40,382 nt of DNA from Haemophilus haemolyticus M19501 (GTDB lineage Bacteria; Pseudomonadota; Gammaproteobacteria; Enterobacterales; Pasteurellaceae). Below are positions 18,045-28,023 of this stretch, piece after piece (the first letter of the stretch is position 1; each line of letters opens with the position of its first letter). The stretch spans positions 1 to 40,382 of the forward strand of contig NZ_AFQO01000017.1 in the NCBI RefSeq assembly GCF_000222025.1, read 5' to 3'. The translations under genes and the position numbers were made by a program. The notes under the pieces are model-generated. The model searched no databases. It was not told where the DNA came from and saw nothing but the letters and a program-made list of their open reading frames with translations.

Positions 18045-19889
18045 ATGTTTAACAAAATTTTTTCGTGGTTTGAAAACCGTTTAAATCCTTATCCAGAAGG
18101 TAACCCAACAACACCTAAAAAAGGTTTATTGCGCTTTATTTGGTCTAGCATGGAAGGAATGAAAGGCTGGATTCTCTTACTGACAGTGCTAACGGTGGGT
18201 ACTGGTGTAATGGAAGCCGTATTATTCCAATTTATGGGAACGCTTGTAGATTGGTTAGGGACATTCACGCCTAAGACATTATGGCAAGAAAAAGGCCATT
18301 TATTAATTGGCATGGCTGCTCTATTACTTATTAGCATCGTGTGGGGATTTTTAGCTTCTACCGTACGTTTACAAACCTTACAAGGCGTATTTCCAATGCG
18401 ATTACGTTGGAATTTCCATCGTTTAATGCTTGGACAAAGTTTAAGTTTTTATCAAGATGAATTTGCTGGCAGAGTGTCTGCCAAAGTCATGCAAACCGCA
18501 CTTGCTGTTCGTGATACAGTGCTCACACTTGCGGATATGTTTGTATATGTCATCGTATATTTTATTACATCAGGCTTAGTTCTCGCAGCATTAGATTCTT
18601 GGTTCTTACTGCCATTTATTGCTTGGATTACTATTTTTATTTTTATACTACGAACCCTCATTCCTAAATTATCAAAGACTGCACAACGACAAGCTGACGC
18701 GCGTTCATTAATGACAGGACGCATTACAGATGCTTATTCGAATATCGCTACAGTAAAATTATTCTCTCATGGTTCGCGCGAAGCCGCTTATGCCAAGCGT
18801 TCTATGGAAGATTTTATGGTCACAGTGCACGCTCAAATGCGCTTAGCAACATCACTAGATACACTCACTTACGCTACAAATATTCTCCTTACGTTAAGTA
18901 CTGCAATACTTGGTATTATTTTATGGAAAAATGGTCAAATTGGCGTGGGTGCAATAGCAACGGCAACGGCAATGGCATTACGCGTAAATGGGCTGTCTCG
19001 TTGGATTATGTGGGAGTCTGCCCGTTTGTTTGAGAATATCGGCACCGTAAATGACGGAATGAATACCTTAACTAAACCTCACACTATTGTGGATAAACCT
19101 CAAGCATCGCCGTTACAAGTGACACAAGGGGAAATTAAGTTTAACGATATTACCTTTGCTTATGATCCGACAAAACCATTACTCAATCATTTCAATCTCA
19201 CCATCAAACCTGGTGAAAAAGTCGGACTGATCGGTCGCTCAGGTGCTGGAAAATCTACAATTGTGAACTTGTTGCTGCGCTTCTATGAAGCACAACAAGG
19301 TGAGATTACCATTGACGGGCAAGATGTACTAGATGTGCAACAAGAAAGCCTACGCCTCCAAATCGGTTTAGTGACCCAAGACACTTCGCTGCTACATCGC
19401 TCTGTTCGTGACAATATTATTTATGGACGCCCGAATGCCACAGATGAAGAAATGGTTTTAGCAGCTGAAAGAGCAGAAGCCGCTGATTTCATTCCATTCC
19501 TCACTGATGCTCAAGGCAGAAAAGGCTACGATGCCCATGTGGGTGAAAGAGGTGTAAAACTTTCTGGTGGTCAGCGTCAGCGCATTGCTATTGCTCGTGT
19601 CATGTTAAAAGATGCGCCAATTCTATTGTTAGATGAAGCCACAAGCGCACTGGATTCAGAAGTAGAAGTGGCGATACAAGAAAGTCTCGATAAGATGATG
19701 GAAAATAAAACAGTGATTGCCATTGCCCATCGTTTATCCACCATCGCAGCGATGGATCGTCTGATTGTGCTTGATAAAGGGCAAATTGTCGAACAGGGTA
19801 CCCATGCTGAATTACTGGAGCGTAATGGTCTGTACGCTAAACTTTGGAATCATCAAAGTGGCGGTTTTTTAAGTGAACATGCTGAATAA
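18045..19889 (+). CDS. ABC transporter, fused membrane and ATPase domains
   Basis: This is a 614-residue half-transporter of the exporter type (MsbA/MdlB-like). The N-terminal membrane domain (about residues 35-330) has around six hydrophobic segments. The ATPase follows, with Walker A GLIGRSGAGKST (about 395), signature KLSGGQRQRIAIA (about 505), Walker B ILLLDEATSALD and switch His in IAIAHRLST. It probably works as a homodimer in the inner membrane; the substrate is unknown. AAGGAAAAG lies before ATG 18045. It could be co-regulated with the preceding AraC gene. Confidence 0.92.
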   Translation: MFNKIFSWFENRLNPYPEGNPTTPKKGLLRFIWSSMEGMKGWILLLTVLTVGTGVMEAVLFQFMGTLVDWLGTFTPKTLWQEKGHLLIGMAALLLISIVWGFLASTVRLQTLQGVFPMRLRWNFHRLMLGQSLSFYQDEFAGRVSAKVMQTALAVRDTVLTLADMFVYVIVYFITSGLVLAALDSWFLLPFIAWITIFIFILRTLIPKLSKTAQRQADARSLMTGRITDAYSNIATVKLFSHGSREAAYAKRSMEDFMVTVHAQMRLATSLDTLTYATNILLTLSTAILGIILWKNGQIGVGAIATATAMALRVNGLSRWIMWESARLFENIGTVNDGMNTLTKPHTIVDKPQASPLQVTQGEIKFNDITFAYDPTKPLLNHFNLTIKPGEKVGLIGRSGAGKSTIVNLLLRFYEAQQGEITIDGQDVLDVQQESLRLQIGLVTQDTSLLHRSVRDNIIYGRPNATDEEMVLAAERAEAADFIPFLTDAQGRKGYDAHVGERGVKLSGGQRQRIAIARVMLKDAPILLLDEATSALDSEVEVAIQESLDKMMENKTVIAIAHRLSTIAAMDRLIVLDKGQIVEQGTHAELLERNGLYAKLWNHQSGGFLSEHAE

Positions 19890-19921
19890 TGTTGCTTTTC
19901 CGCTATAGATAAACTCCATAT

Positions 19922-19957
19922 AAAAAGGCACACATATAAAAATATGCGTGCCTTTTA
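19922..19957. terminator. Bidirectional terminator, ABC exporter / rdgB
   Basis: AAAAGGCACACATAT and ATATGCGTGCCTTTT pair with a single mismatch around an AAAA loop, between two convergent genes. Confidence 0.8.
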
Positions 19958-19978
19958 TCATCATACTTTCAACTAAGC

Positions 19979-20566
19979 TTATAACTTACTTTTTAATACT
20001 TTCAATGCTCGTGCACGATGAGAAATTTTTTTCTTCTCAGTTGTTTCTAATTCAGCAAATGTGCAACATTGTTCTGGGCTAAAGAATAAACTGTCATAAC
20101 CAAAACCATTTTCGCCTTTTTCTTCAAAACCAATCACACCGTGACACTCACCTTCGGCAATAATTGGCGATGGATCCATTGGATGCTGTAAAAACACGAT
20201 ACAGCTCACAAATTTGGCTTGGCGTTTATCTTGTGCAACATGAGCAAGCTCTGCCAATAATTTCTCACGGTTTTTAGCATCATTTCCCTCTTCACCAGCA
20301 TAACGTGCAGAATATAGACCCGGTGCGCCATTAAGTGCGGAAACCACCAAGCCAGAATCATCCGCAATAGCAGGTAAACCTGATTTTTCTGAGGCATAGC
20401 GCGCTTTTAATAACGCATTCTCAACGAAAGTTAAGCCTGTTTCTTCTGGGCTTTCAATGCCTAAATCTGTTTGCGCAATCACTTCAAAACCAAAATCAGA
20501 TAGGACATCAGCCATTTCTTTCACTTTGCCTTTATTGCCTGTAGCAAGTACGATTTTTTGTTTCAT
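19979..20566 (-). CDS. rdgB: dITP/XTP pyrophosphatase (HAM1/RdgB)
   Basis: It hydrolyses non-canonical purine triphosphates (dITP, XTP) to keep them out of DNA. The N-terminal [14 protein letters not shown] is the nucleotide-binding signature; [24 protein letters not shown] carries the catalytic acidic residues; [12 protein letters not shown] and SHRARAL complete the family pattern. I place the start at ATG 20566 (AGGA six bases upstream), giving 195 residues, rather than TTG 20572. It lies directly behind kdkA and is probably cotranscribed. Confidence 0.95.
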   Translation of the reverse strand: MKQKIVLATGNKGKVKEMADVLSDFGFEVIAQTDLGIESPEETGLTFVENALLKARYASEKSGLPAIADDSGLVVSALNGAPGLYSARYAGEEGNDAKNREKLLAELAHVAQDKRQAKFVSCIVFLQHPMDPSPIIAEGECHGVIGFEEKGENGFGYDSLFFSPEQCCTFAELETTEKKKISHRARALKVLKSKL

Positions 20567-20577
20567 AATCAATCCTT

Positions 20578-21336
20578 TTATTGATGATAAGCTGCCGTTA
20601 AATCAGCCCAGTTTTGCTCGGTAAATTGAATATTCATTCGTCCAACTTCTTTTTCGAAGGAGCGTTTTAAACGATTCAGATTTTGCACTTTCCAAAAATC
20701 TCCAGATTTTTCACCGCACTTATCAAAGTCAATCAACCAACATTTTTGCCCTTGTTCAGTCTGTTGAAGCAAAATATTATGTGCATTCAAGTCTGTATGG
20801 CAAATCTGTAAATCATGTAATTTTCGAATCAAACGACCAATTTGCATCCAAGTTTCTTTTGGCAATGTTTGTGTTTGTAAAAGTGCGGTTAAATCCTGCG
20901 CATTTTCGATTTTTTCCGTCAAAATATCCGCTTGATAGCAAATACCTAACTTGCCTTTTTGAATACGTGCGGCAATCGGTTTAGGCACAGGTAACCCCGC
21001 TTCATACAAACGTTGCAACAAATGAAACTCAGCAAAACTACGGGTAGTTTCAAGAACAGAAAAACGATAACGATCTTTGTTCAATTTCCCCCAAAGTCCA
21101 CCGCGATAATAATGACGCAACGCACAATTTACGCCAAACCAATCTTCCGTTTGCAAGAAATAAGTGGTGCCTCGACCTTTTGCACTTCCTATCACTCGTT
21201 CTTGTTTTTGCCAAAATTCCGCTTGGAAAAACTCAGTTGCTTGCTCAAAAGTGCGGTCAAAATTAAAGATAAAATATTGGTTATCTTGTTGGAATTGGTG
21301 CATGGAAATGTTGTTATGAATAGAAAATGCACTCAT
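20578..21336 (-). CDS. kdkA: 3-deoxy-D-manno-octulosonic acid (Kdo) kinase
   Basis: It phosphorylates the single Kdo of Haemophilus lipid A precursors at O-4, an inner-core LOS step at the cytoplasmic membrane face. The protein-kinase-like fold shows the catalytic loop [13 protein letters not shown] and the metal-binding LIDFDKCG. Two starts are possible: ATG 21336 (252 residues) and ATG 21303 (241 residues, [11 protein letters not shown]), the latter fitting the family N-terminus better as I remember it; neither has a strong ribosome site. It is divergent from opsX, a heptosyltransferase that acts on the product. Confidence 0.93.
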   Translation of the reverse strand: MSAFSIHNNISMHQFQQDNQYFIFNFDRTFEQATEFFQAEFWQKQERVIGSAKGRGTTYFLQTEDWFGVNCALRHYYRGGLWGKLNKDRYRFSVLETTRSFAEFHLLQRLYEAGLPVPKPIAARIQKGKLGICYQADILTEKIENAQDLTALLQTQTLPKETWMQIGRLIRKLHDLQICHTDLNAHNILLQQTEQGQKCWLIDFDKCGEKSGDFWKVQNLNRLKRSFEKEVGRMNIQFTEQNWADLTAAYHQ

Positions 21337-21379
21337 TCTACTTTAAAATAGGCGCAAGTTAAATGAGAAAGGAATGTCA

Positions 21380-22423
21380 ATGCCACTTTTTATCGAAGCT
21401 CCAAAATCTCTTTGTATTCTCCGATTGTCAGCTGTAGGCGATGTCTGTCATGCCTTAGCTGTGGTTCAGCACATTCAGGCACATTATCCCCAAACAGAAA
21501 TTACGTGGATTGTAGGTAAAACCGAAATGGGTTTGCTTTCGGGCATTCCTCATATCACACTCATTCCTTACGATAAAAAGGCGGGATGGAAAGGCGTTTT
21601 ATCACTCTGGAAACAACTAAAAAATAAACAGTTTGATGCGCTATTAAATATGCAAACAGCATTTCGTGCATCAATCCTTTCTTTAGGAATTAAAGCCAAA
21701 TACAAAATTGGATTTGGAGAAAAACGTTCTCGCGAAGGGCAATGGCTATTTGTAAATCGTCGTATCACCGATCCCTCATCGCCCCATGTATTAGATGGAT
21801 TTATGGCTTTCGCTGAATATATTGGCGTACCGAAATCAGAACCGAAATGGGAATTAGCTATCTCAGAAGATGATTATAAATTTGCCGATCAATTTATTGA
21901 TTTCTCTCGTAAAAATTTATTAATTTCCCCTTGTTCTAGTAAAGCAGAAAAAGATTGGCTAATCGAACGTTATGCAGAGGTTGCCAATATTGCCCATCAG
22001 AATAATGTCAATGTAATTTTCTGCAGTTCGCCAGCCAAACGTGAATTAGAAATAGTCGAAAAAATTACCGCACTTTGCCATTTCACGCCAACCAATATTG
22101 CAGGAAAAACAAACCTAAAACAGCTTACCGCTTTAATTTCTAAGGTTGATTTGGTGCTTTCGCCAGATTCTGGCCCTGCCCATATTGCGACAACACAAGG
22201 TACACCCGTTATTGGCTTGTATGCCTATCACAATCCTTTGCGTACTGCGCCTTATAATAATTTAGATAACGTGGTATCAGTATATGAAGAAAATGCCCAA
22301 AAAGAATTTGGCAAACCGTCATCTGAACTACCTTGGGCAACCAAACTAAAAGGGAAAAATTTGATGGCAGAGATTCAAGTCGAACCCGTCATTGAACAAA
22401 TGAAAAAATTGGGATTATTCTAA
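21380..22423 (+). CDS. opsX: LOS heptosyltransferase I (OpsX/WaaC type)
   Basis: This GT9-family enzyme adds the first heptose to Kdo in LOS inner-core assembly. The N-terminal domain begins with SLCILRLSAVGDVCHALAV, typical of heptosyltransferases. The donor-binding C-terminal half has LVLSPDSGPAHIATTQGTPVIGLYAYHNP. The ATG at 21374 is too close to AAAGGA (21368-21373), so I place the start at ATG 21380, 6 nt after that site (347 residues). It is divergent from kdkA; the two genes supply consecutive LOS core steps. Confidence 0.93.
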   Translation: MPLFIEAPKSLCILRLSAVGDVCHALAVVQHIQAHYPQTEITWIVGKTEMGLLSGIPHITLIPYDKKAGWKGVLSLWKQLKNKQFDALLNMQTAFRASILSLGIKAKYKIGFGEKRSREGQWLFVNRRITDPSSPHVLDGFMAFAEYIGVPKSEPKWELAISEDDYKFADQFIDFSRKNLLISPCSSKAEKDWLIERYAEVANIAHQNNVNVIFCSSPAKRELEIVEKITALCHFTPTNIAGKTNLKQLTALISKVDLVLSPDSGPAHIATTQGTPVIGLYAYHNPLRTAPYNNLDNVVSVYEENAQKEFGKPSSELPWATKLKGKNLMAEIQVEPVIEQMKKLGLF

Positions 22424-22427
22424 AGAA

Positions 22428-22453
22428 AAAGCTCAGCTAATGCTGAGCTTTTA
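22428..22453. terminator. Bidirectional terminator, opsX / bamC
   Basis: AAAGCTCAGC-TAAT-GCTGAGCTTTT is a perfect hairpin with a T run between two convergent genes. Confidence 0.88.
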
Positions 22454-22454
22454 T

Positions 22455-23459
22455 TTATCTTGCAATCAAGTTACTAATTGCTTGGTAAATTCTCTCGGCT
22501 GAATCGCCAGACAATGCTTTGCCTTTTTCATCCGAAATGACAACGGAGCTTTGTCTGCCATGATCAGAAATTTGCATTTGGTAAGTACCGTTTTCGAGCT
22601 CTGGAAGTTCAGTCCCCATGCGCAACCAATCTTCTTTTTTTAATGCTGAATATTTTAATTCACGATAACCTTTACCCGCAGTTTCAGATTTGATCGCAAA
22701 ACCTACTTTAGGTAAAGCTCCACCTAATTTTTCCCATGCTTGACCAAAATTAACATTCATCGCTAATGCAGTTTGGCCATTCAAATCCTGAATAATTTGC
22801 GAAGCTACCGCACCCACAGAAGCGCCAGATAAATCTTGTTGCTGTTTGTTGTAAGCAGAAGTTAATGCAGACACAATGCGGTTTAAGCGTTCAGACGTAT
22901 AACGTTGCTTATCAGATACACTTGGAGTGAAAATTACGCCATCACGACGCATTTGTAAAACAGATACTGCTAGTGCACTCGCATCTTGAGCCATAACTTG
23001 TTCTACTTGATATTTGATCTCAGTGCCCGACTTATCACCAATTCTTCCTGTTGGCGACCAGTCCGTCGTTAAAATCGCACCATTCGTCGTTGATGAAATA
23101 CCGTCTTCTTTTAATAAGCGTTCAACTTGTTGTAGGTTATACACACTCGCTTGCTGTTCTGGATACACGATCAATGCTCGTTCACCATCGAATTGTGTTA
23201 ATGAATTTTCAATAATCGCTAACGGTGTTGATGGAGGACGAATATCAATATTTTCTCCCTTTTTCACAGCAATATTAGGCAACGCATAAGTATCGTCTGC
23301 TTTTGGTAGCATTACGCCCCCGCTCGCCAACGGTGAAAATCCAGGGATAGAAGCCTCTGATTTTTGGAAAGAATCATTAGCAGTCTTTAATGCTTCAGGA
23401 TCAGACGAACAGCCAGCCAATACGATAACCGCTGCTAAACTCAACATTATTTTTTTCAT
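22455..23459 (-). CDS. bamC: Outer membrane assembly lipoprotein BamC (NlpB)
   Basis: This lipoprotein of the BAM complex helps insert beta-barrel proteins in the outer membrane. A signal peptide with lipobox VLAGC (Cys 17) is followed by an unstructured stretch with LPNIAVKKGENIDIRPPSTPL, which matches the BamD-binding N-terminal segment of BamC. Two helix-grip domains follow. The product is 334 residues, near the E. coli length. The minus-strand order dapA then bamC is the common gammaproteobacterial arrangement. Confidence 0.93.
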   Translation of the reverse strand: MKKIMLSLAAVIVLAGCSSDPEALKTANDSFQKSEASIPGFSPLASGGVMLPKADDTYALPNIAVKKGENIDIRPPSTPLAIIENSLTQFDGERALIVYPEQQASVYNLQQVERLLKEDGISSTTNGAILTTDWSPTGRIGDKSGTEIKYQVEQVMAQDASALAVSVLQMRRDGVIFTPSVSDKQRYTSERLNRIVSALTSAYNKQQQDLSGASVGAVASQIIQDLNGQTALAMNVNFGQAWEKLGGALPKVGFAIKSETAGKGYRELKYSALKKEDWLRMGTELPELENGTYQMQISDHGRQSSVVISDEKGKALSGDSAERIYQAISNLIAR

Positions 23460-23557
23460 ATTTGAACCTTAACTAAATTGAAAACTTTATGAATCTTGAC
23501 CGCACTTCGACAGCCTATAATGCAAAAAGTTTAGGGGTAATGACTTACCCCTGATTT

Positions 23558-24454
23558 TTATAATAATCCTGCGATTTTTAGTGCTTCTTCCACTTTTGGT
23601 TGAACCTCTTCGCTTAACACCGTCAATGGTAAGCGTAGATGTGCTGACTTAATTAAACCTAAACGATAAGCCGCCCATTTCACAGGAATTGGGTTTGATT
23701 CAATAAAGAGATCATGGTGTAAACGCATTAAGCGAGCATTAATTTCTTCGGCTTTAGCAAAATCTCCCGTAAGAGCATAGCGACACATATCAGCCATATC
23801 TTTTGGTGCTAAGTTATTCGTTACAGAAATCACGCCTTCTGCACCGAGTTTCATCGCATCCAAACTCGTTGCATCATCACCACTTAAAACGATGAAATCC
23901 TTGCCTGCGAGTTCTTTAATTTTGGTGACACGACTAATATCTCCAGTTGCTTCTTTAATACCAACAATGTTGTTGATTTTTGCTAAACGAGCAACAGTTT
24001 CTGGCTTCATATCGCTACCGGTACGACCTGGTACGTTATAAAGAATTTGCGGTAAATCTGTACATTCAGCAATGGCTTTAAAATGCTGGAAGATTCCTTC
24101 TTGGGTTGGTTTGTTGTAGTAAGGTACAACAGATAGACAACCTGCAACGCCGCTATCGCGTAATAATTTTGTCATTGTAATTGCTTCGCTTGTCGCATTT
24201 GCACCTGCACCAGCAATCACAGGAATACGCCCCTTGGCAAATTCAACCGTCTTCTCAATAACCTTTACATTTTCTTCAATACTTAATGTTGCTGATTCAC
24301 CTGTTGTTCCCACAGAAACAAGCGCATTAGAGCCTGCCTGAACGTGATATTCCACCAATTTTTCTAAACAAGCGAAATCTACTTCGCCGTAATTATTCAT
24401 TGGCGTAACAAGTGCAACAATACTACCTGAAAATAAATGATTTTGTGCTGACAT
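23558..24454 (-). CDS. dapA: 4-hydroxy-tetrahydrodipicolinate synthase
   Basis: It condenses pyruvate with aspartate semialdehyde in lysine and meso-diaminopimelate synthesis. The TIM barrel of 298 residues carries [10 protein letters not shown] (substrate Thr pair), the catalytic Tyr in [10 protein letters not shown] and the Schiff-base Lys in VGIKEATGD (about 162). The GGAGGTTCT stretch provides a strong ribosome site. It is followed by bamC and is divergent from bcp. Confidence 0.97.
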   Translation of the reverse strand: MSAQNHLFSGSIVALVTPMNNYGEVDFACLEKLVEYHVQAGSNALVSVGTTGESATLSIEENVKVIEKTVEFAKGRIPVIAGAGANATSEAITMTKLLRDSGVAGCLSVVPYYNKPTQEGIFQHFKAIAECTDLPQILYNVPGRTGSDMKPETVARLAKINNIVGIKEATGDISRVTKIKELAGKDFIVLSGDDATSLDAMKLGAEGVISVTNNLAPKDMADMCRYALTGDFAKAEEINARLMRLHHDLFIESNPIPVKWAAYRLGLIKSAHLRLPLTVLSEEVQPKVEEALKIAGLL

Positions 24455-24555
24455 AGAACCTCCGTTGGTTTTTTAATTTTATTATTTGGTATAGCTCGTT
24501 ATAGTCGCTAAAATGACTTGAATTTGCAAATATTTTTTCATCAAAGGAGCTTTTT

Positions 24556-25023
24556 ATGAATCCGTTATCCGTTGGTAGCCAAGCACCCATTTTTACGTTA
24601 TTAAATCAGCAAGAACAACCCGTTTCTTTAAATGATTTTCGCGGTAAAAAGGTGTTAGTCTATTTTTACCCGAAAGCACTCACGCCTGGCTGTACAACGC
24701 AAGCATGCGGATTGCGTGATAGTAAATCAGAATTAGATGAATTAGGTTTAGTTGTACTTGGCATTAGCCCCGATACACCGAAAAAATTAGCTCAATTTAT
24801 TGAGAAAAAAGCCCTTAATTTCACACTACTTTCCGATCCTGATCACAAAATTGCAGAACAATTTGGCGTGTGGGGTGAAAAAAAATTCATGGGTAAAACT
24901 TACGATGGTATTCACCGAATTAGTTTTTTAATTGATGAAAACGGAAAAATTATTCACGTATTTGATAAATTCAAAACAACAGAACATCATCAAATTATTG
25001 TTGATTATCTTCGATCCCTATAA
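24556..25023 (+). CDS. bcp: Thiol peroxidase Bcp (atypical peroxiredoxin)
   Basis: It reduces peroxides using a thiol cycle and cytosolic thioredoxin. The 155-residue thioredoxin-fold protein has the peroxidatic Cys 46 in TPGCTTQACGLRD, with a second Cys at 51 in the usual Bcp resolving position. The ATG follows AAAGGAGC. Its 3' end is an uptake-signal hairpin, separating it from exbB. Confidence 0.95.
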   Translation: MNPLSVGSQAPIFTLLNQQEQPVSLNDFRGKKVLVYFYPKALTPGCTTQACGLRDSKSELDELGLVVLGISPDTPKKLAQFIEKKALNFTLLSDPDHKIAEQFGVWGEKKFMGKTYDGIHRISFLIDENGKIIHVFDKFKTTEHHQIIVDYLRSL

Positions 25024-25034
25024 CTCTTCAAAAA

Positions 25035-25068
25035 TTACCGCACTTTTCTATATAAAGTGCGGTAAAAA
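25035..25068 (+). terminator. Uptake-signal inverted-pair terminator after bcp
   Basis: TTACCGCACTTT (25035) pairs with AAAGTGCGGTAA (25054), followed by AAAATT. This isolates bcp from the exbB promoter region. Confidence 0.8.
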
Positions 25069-25091
25069 TTCATTATTTTTTCAGTTCAATA

Positions 25092-25146
25092 TTTACGCGT
25101 TATTCTGCCTTTGCTAGAATTTATCCTTGATTGAAATTCATTCTCA
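25092..25146 (+). promoter_or_regulatory. exbB promoter with Fur-like box
   Basis: TTTACG (25092) and TAGAAT (25115) are spaced by 17 bp. TGAAATTCATTCTCA (25132-25146) matches the 7-1-7 Fur pattern TGATAATNATTATCA at about 12 of 15 positions. The placement predicts iron repression of the exbB-exbD-tonB operon, consistent with TonB systems generally. Confidence 0.6.
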
Positions 25147-25190
25147 ATTATATTCCCAAGATATTTCTCAAATAATAAGGACAGAAAAAA

Positions 25191-25643
25191 ATGATGCAGC
25201 TTTTTGATTTTTTACAACAGTACAGTGACTACTTTATCATCGGTTTATTATTACTGATGAGCATTATTATGCTAGCCATGGTAATTGAACGTTATCTTTT
25301 CTTAAGAAAGGTAAACGTCGCACACTATTCCACCATTCACGCATTAGATATCGATTTAAATCGCAATATGACCGTTATTTCTACCATTGGCGCAAATGCA
25401 CCATATGTTGGTTTGCTTGGTACAGTTATCGGGATTTTATTAACGTTTTATCAAATCGGTCATGGCGGTGGTGAAATTGATACCGGCGTGATTATGATGC
25501 ACTTATCTTTAGCATTAAAAGCGACAGCATTAGGTATTCTTGTGGCTATTCCATCGATGGTGTTTTATAACGGTTTAGGTCGTAAAGTTGAAGTTAATCG
25601 TTTGAAATGGAAAGTGTTAAACGAACAAAAAGATAAGGAATAG
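25191..25643 (+). CDS. exbB: Biopolymer transport protein ExbB
   Basis: It is the proton-channel subunit of the inner-membrane TonB motor. The product is 150 residues, the short ExbB form, with about three membrane segments (residues 15-35, 65-85, 105-130) and the TolQ/ExbB core around [20 protein letters not shown] and [26 protein letters not shown] lies upstream; ATG 25191 and 25194 are adjacent alternatives. exbD begins 3 bp after the stop. The upstream Fur-like box suggests iron control. Confidence 0.95.
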   Translation: MMQLFDFLQQYSDYFIIGLLLLMSIIMLAMVIERYLFLRKVNVAHYSTIHALDIDLNRNMTVISTIGANAPYVGLLGTVIGILLTFYQIGHGGGEIDTGVIMMHLSLALKATALGILVAIPSMVFYNGLGRKVEVNRLKWKVLNEQKDKE

Positions 25644-25646
25644 TCC

Positions 25647-26090
25647 GTGAAAAAATTCGATGAAATCAACATTATCCCTTTCATTGATATTATGTTGGTG
25701 TTACTTGCTGTGGTACTTATCACTGCGTCTTTTATCTCTCAAGGTAAAATTCAAGTTAACGTGCCTAAAGCCAGTACAGCCGTTGCATTTAAAGCTGATG
25801 AGCTTGCTAAATTATTGACTGTGACAGCGGATAAACAACTCTATTTCAATGATAGACCTATTACGCAAGAAGCCCTAGAAGCAGAAATTGCCCAATGGAA
25901 CAAAGATCAAAAAGTCACATTAAAAATTGATGCTGAAGCCTCCTTCCAAGATTTTGTGACCATTACAGATATGCTCTCTAAAAATGAGATCAAAAATGTA
26001 GCTATTGTTTCTATGAAAGATAAGGGTAAAAGTGCGGGTAAAAATCCTCAAGAATCTGCACCCGCTCAATCTGTGCCAACGACGCCTTAA
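25647..26090 (+). CDS. exbD: Biopolymer transport protein ExbD
   Basis: It is the second motor subunit, with a single N-terminal membrane helix (about 12-33, [20 protein letters not shown]) carrying the proton-relay Asp, then a periplasmic domain. The GTG start at 25647 follows AAGGAA (25635-25640). It is 147 residues. It overlaps nothing but is tightly packed between exbB and tonB. Confidence 0.95.
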   Translation: MKKFDEINIIPFIDIMLVLLAVVLITASFISQGKIQVNVPKASTAVAFKADELAKLLTVTADKQLYFNDRPITQEALEAEIAQWNKDQKVTLKIDAEASFQDFVTITDMLSKNEIKNVAIVSMKDKGKSAGKNPQESAPAQSVPTTP

Positions 26091-26099
26091 GGAATAATT

Positions 26100-26873
26100 A
26101 TGCAGCAAACAAAACGTTCGCTATTAGGTTTGCTTATTTCTTTGATCGTGCACAGCATTGTTGTAGGATTAATCTTATGGAGTTGGAATAAGCCAAGTGA
26201 TAGCGCCAATAGCGTATCAGGCGACATATCCACAAGTATTTCCATGGAAATGGTGCAAGGCATGGTGATGGAAGAACCTGCTCCTGAGCCAGAAAATGTA
26301 CAAAAAGATCCAGAACCAGAAAAACAAGAGGTTGTGGAAGATCCAACAGTGAAACCTGAACCACAAAAAATCAAAGAACCAGAAAAAGAAAAGCCAAAAC
26401 CAAAAGAAAAACCTAAAGAAAAGCCAAAGGATAAACCGAAAAAAGACGTTAAACCACAAGAAAAACCAATCAATAAAGATCTACCAAAAGGTGATAAAAA
26501 TATTGATTCAAATGCAAACGTGAATGCTAAAGCAACCACAACTGGCGCCACCAATAGCAATGCACAAGTAGCAGGTAGTGGAACCGACACAAGCGAAATG
26601 GCAGCCTATCGCTCCGCAATTCGTCGTGAAATTGAACGTCATAAACGTTACCCTACTCGCGCAAAAATGATGCGTAAGCAAGGTAAAGTTAGCGTATCCT
26701 TCAATGTAGGTCCTGATGGCTCACTAAGTGGTGCTCGCGTTACTCAATCATCAGGTGATGAAAGCCTAGATAATGCAGCATTAGAAGCAGTTAACAGCGC
26801 AAGACCTGTCGGTGCAAGACCTTCAGGATTCCCTTCTGGGTTAAATGTGCCGATTAGTTTCACGCTTCAATAA
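26100..26873 (+). CDS. tonB: TonB energy transducer
   Basis: It spans the periplasm and drives TonB-dependent outer membrane receptors for haem, iron and transferrin uptake. It has an N-terminal membrane anchor (LLGLLISLIVHSIVVGLILW), a long Pro/Lys/Glu-rich linker (about residues 58-135) and a C-terminal TonB_C domain (from about 165, AIRREIERHKRYPTRAKMM, ending LNVPISFTLQ). The product has 257 residues. It is the last gene of the exb operon. Confidence 0.95.
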   Translation: MQQTKRSLLGLLISLIVHSIVVGLILWSWNKPSDSANSVSGDISTSISMEMVQGMVMEEPAPEPENVQKDPEPEKQEVVEDPTVKPEPQKIKEPEKEKPKPKEKPKEKPKDKPKKDVKPQEKPINKDLPKGDKNIDSNANVNAKATTTGATNSNAQVAGSGTDTSEMAAYRSAIRREIERHKRYPTRAKMMRKQGKVSVSFNVGPDGSLSGARVTQSSGDESLDNAALEAVNSARPVGARPSGFPSGLNVPISFTLQ

Positions 26874-26874
26874 A

Positions 26875-26914
26875 AAAAGTGCGGTTAATTCTCTTTGAGT
26901 TTAACCGCACTTTT
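26875..26914 (+). terminator. Uptake-signal inverted-pair terminator after tonB
   Basis: AAAAGTGCGGTTAA (26875) and TTAACCGCACTTTT (26901) form a perfect 14-bp stem. It lies between the convergent tonB and amidotransferase genes and can serve both. Confidence 0.85.
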
Positions 26915-26930
26915 ATTTGGCTAGATTTAA

Positions 26931-27755
26931 TTAAGCTACTCGATTACCTAAGGTACCATCATCAATCGATTCTTTCGGAGTACCTACCACTTCAGCAATT
27001 TTGTCCCCGTTCTTGAAAAATACAAATCCACCATTTTCCATTTTTGTCCAATTTTCATCTTTGGTTAATGGAAAGGTTGTAATGATATTCACTTTATCGC
27101 CTTCCTTTGCATAATCACTAAAATCAATGACACCATCATCATCAATTCTGTGCGCTTTACCAAAAGGCGCTTGTCGCATAACATAATGTAAATTCGTTGA
27201 ACAATGAGCTATCATCCATTCGCCATTAGAGAGAATAAAATTAAATGTGCCGTGTTGAGCAAGCTCTTTTGTTACTTTTTGAATAGCCTCAAAAATTTCC
27301 ATTTCACTCGGTTTTTTACGAAAAGTATTTTTAAGATATTCCGCCATATAACAAAAAGCAGCTTCAGAATCTGTAGAACCGATTGGCTGCAAAAAATGTT
27401 CTGTCATATCTGGTAAGTTTTTCAGATTACCATTATGCGCAAAAACCCAGTTTTGCCCCCAAATTTCACGAATAAACGGATGAGTATTTTCAATATTCAC
27501 TTCACCCTGAGTCGCCTTACGAATATGCGCAATGACATTCAAAGACTTGATTTTATATTGCTTCACACAATCAGCGATGGGGGAAAGGCTAGCAGCTTGA
27601 TTGTCGCGAAAAATACGCACTCCACGCCCTTCAAAAAAAGCGATTCCAAAGCCATCTGAATGACAATCAGTTAAACCAGCACGACGACGAAAACCTTCAA
27701 AAGAAAAGACAATATCCGTCGGCGTATTACAATTCATTCCGAGTAATTGACACAT
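26931..27755 (-). CDS. Class II glutamine amidotransferase (YafJ-like)
   Basis: This is a stand-alone Ntn-type glutaminase domain of 274 residues. The N-terminal nucleophile is Cys 2 (MCQLLGMNC, exposed after Met removal), with the family pattern DGFGIAFFEGRGVRIFRDN, HIRKATQGEVNIENTHPF and WVFAHNGNL. The acceptor substrate and pathway are unknown for this branch. From 27756 to 28023 I see only AT-rich spacer before a tRNA gene. Confidence 0.88.
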   Translation of the reverse strand: MCQLLGMNCNTPTDIVFSFEGFRRRAGLTDCHSDGFGIAFFEGRGVRIFRDNQAASLSPIADCVKQYKIKSLNVIAHIRKATQGEVNIENTHPFIREIWGQNWVFAHNGNLKNLPDMTEHFLQPIGSTDSEAAFCYMAEYLKNTFRKKPSEMEIFEAIQKVTKELAQHGTFNFILSNGEWMIAHCSTNLHYVMRQAPFGKAHRIDDDGVIDFSDYAKEGDKVNIITTFPLTKDENWTKMENGGFVFFKNGDKIAEVVGTPKESIDDGTLGNRVA

Positions 27756-28023
27756 AATTTAAATAAGATATAACCTCACAATATATGAGTGATTTAACAC
27801 CATTACGAAAGGAATATCAAGAGAGATTCTATGGATTTTTCATGTGATGTAGGTATTAGGTCTATCAGAAATAATGCTTTTAGCTAACACACCATTTTCT
27901 AGAAATCATTACCGATTATTTCTAATGAGAGTCCTATTCAAAAAATAAGATCTAGAATTAAAGTAATAAATATTGATAAAAGTAATTAATCTAAGGAAAT
28001 TTAAAGGGTATAGTAAGAGGAAA

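Noticed and set aside
26087-26590. Minus-strand frame rich in Phe, Gly and Ser opposite tonB
   Set aside because: It is the antisense of the Pro/Lys/Glu-rich TonB linker, a composition artefact.
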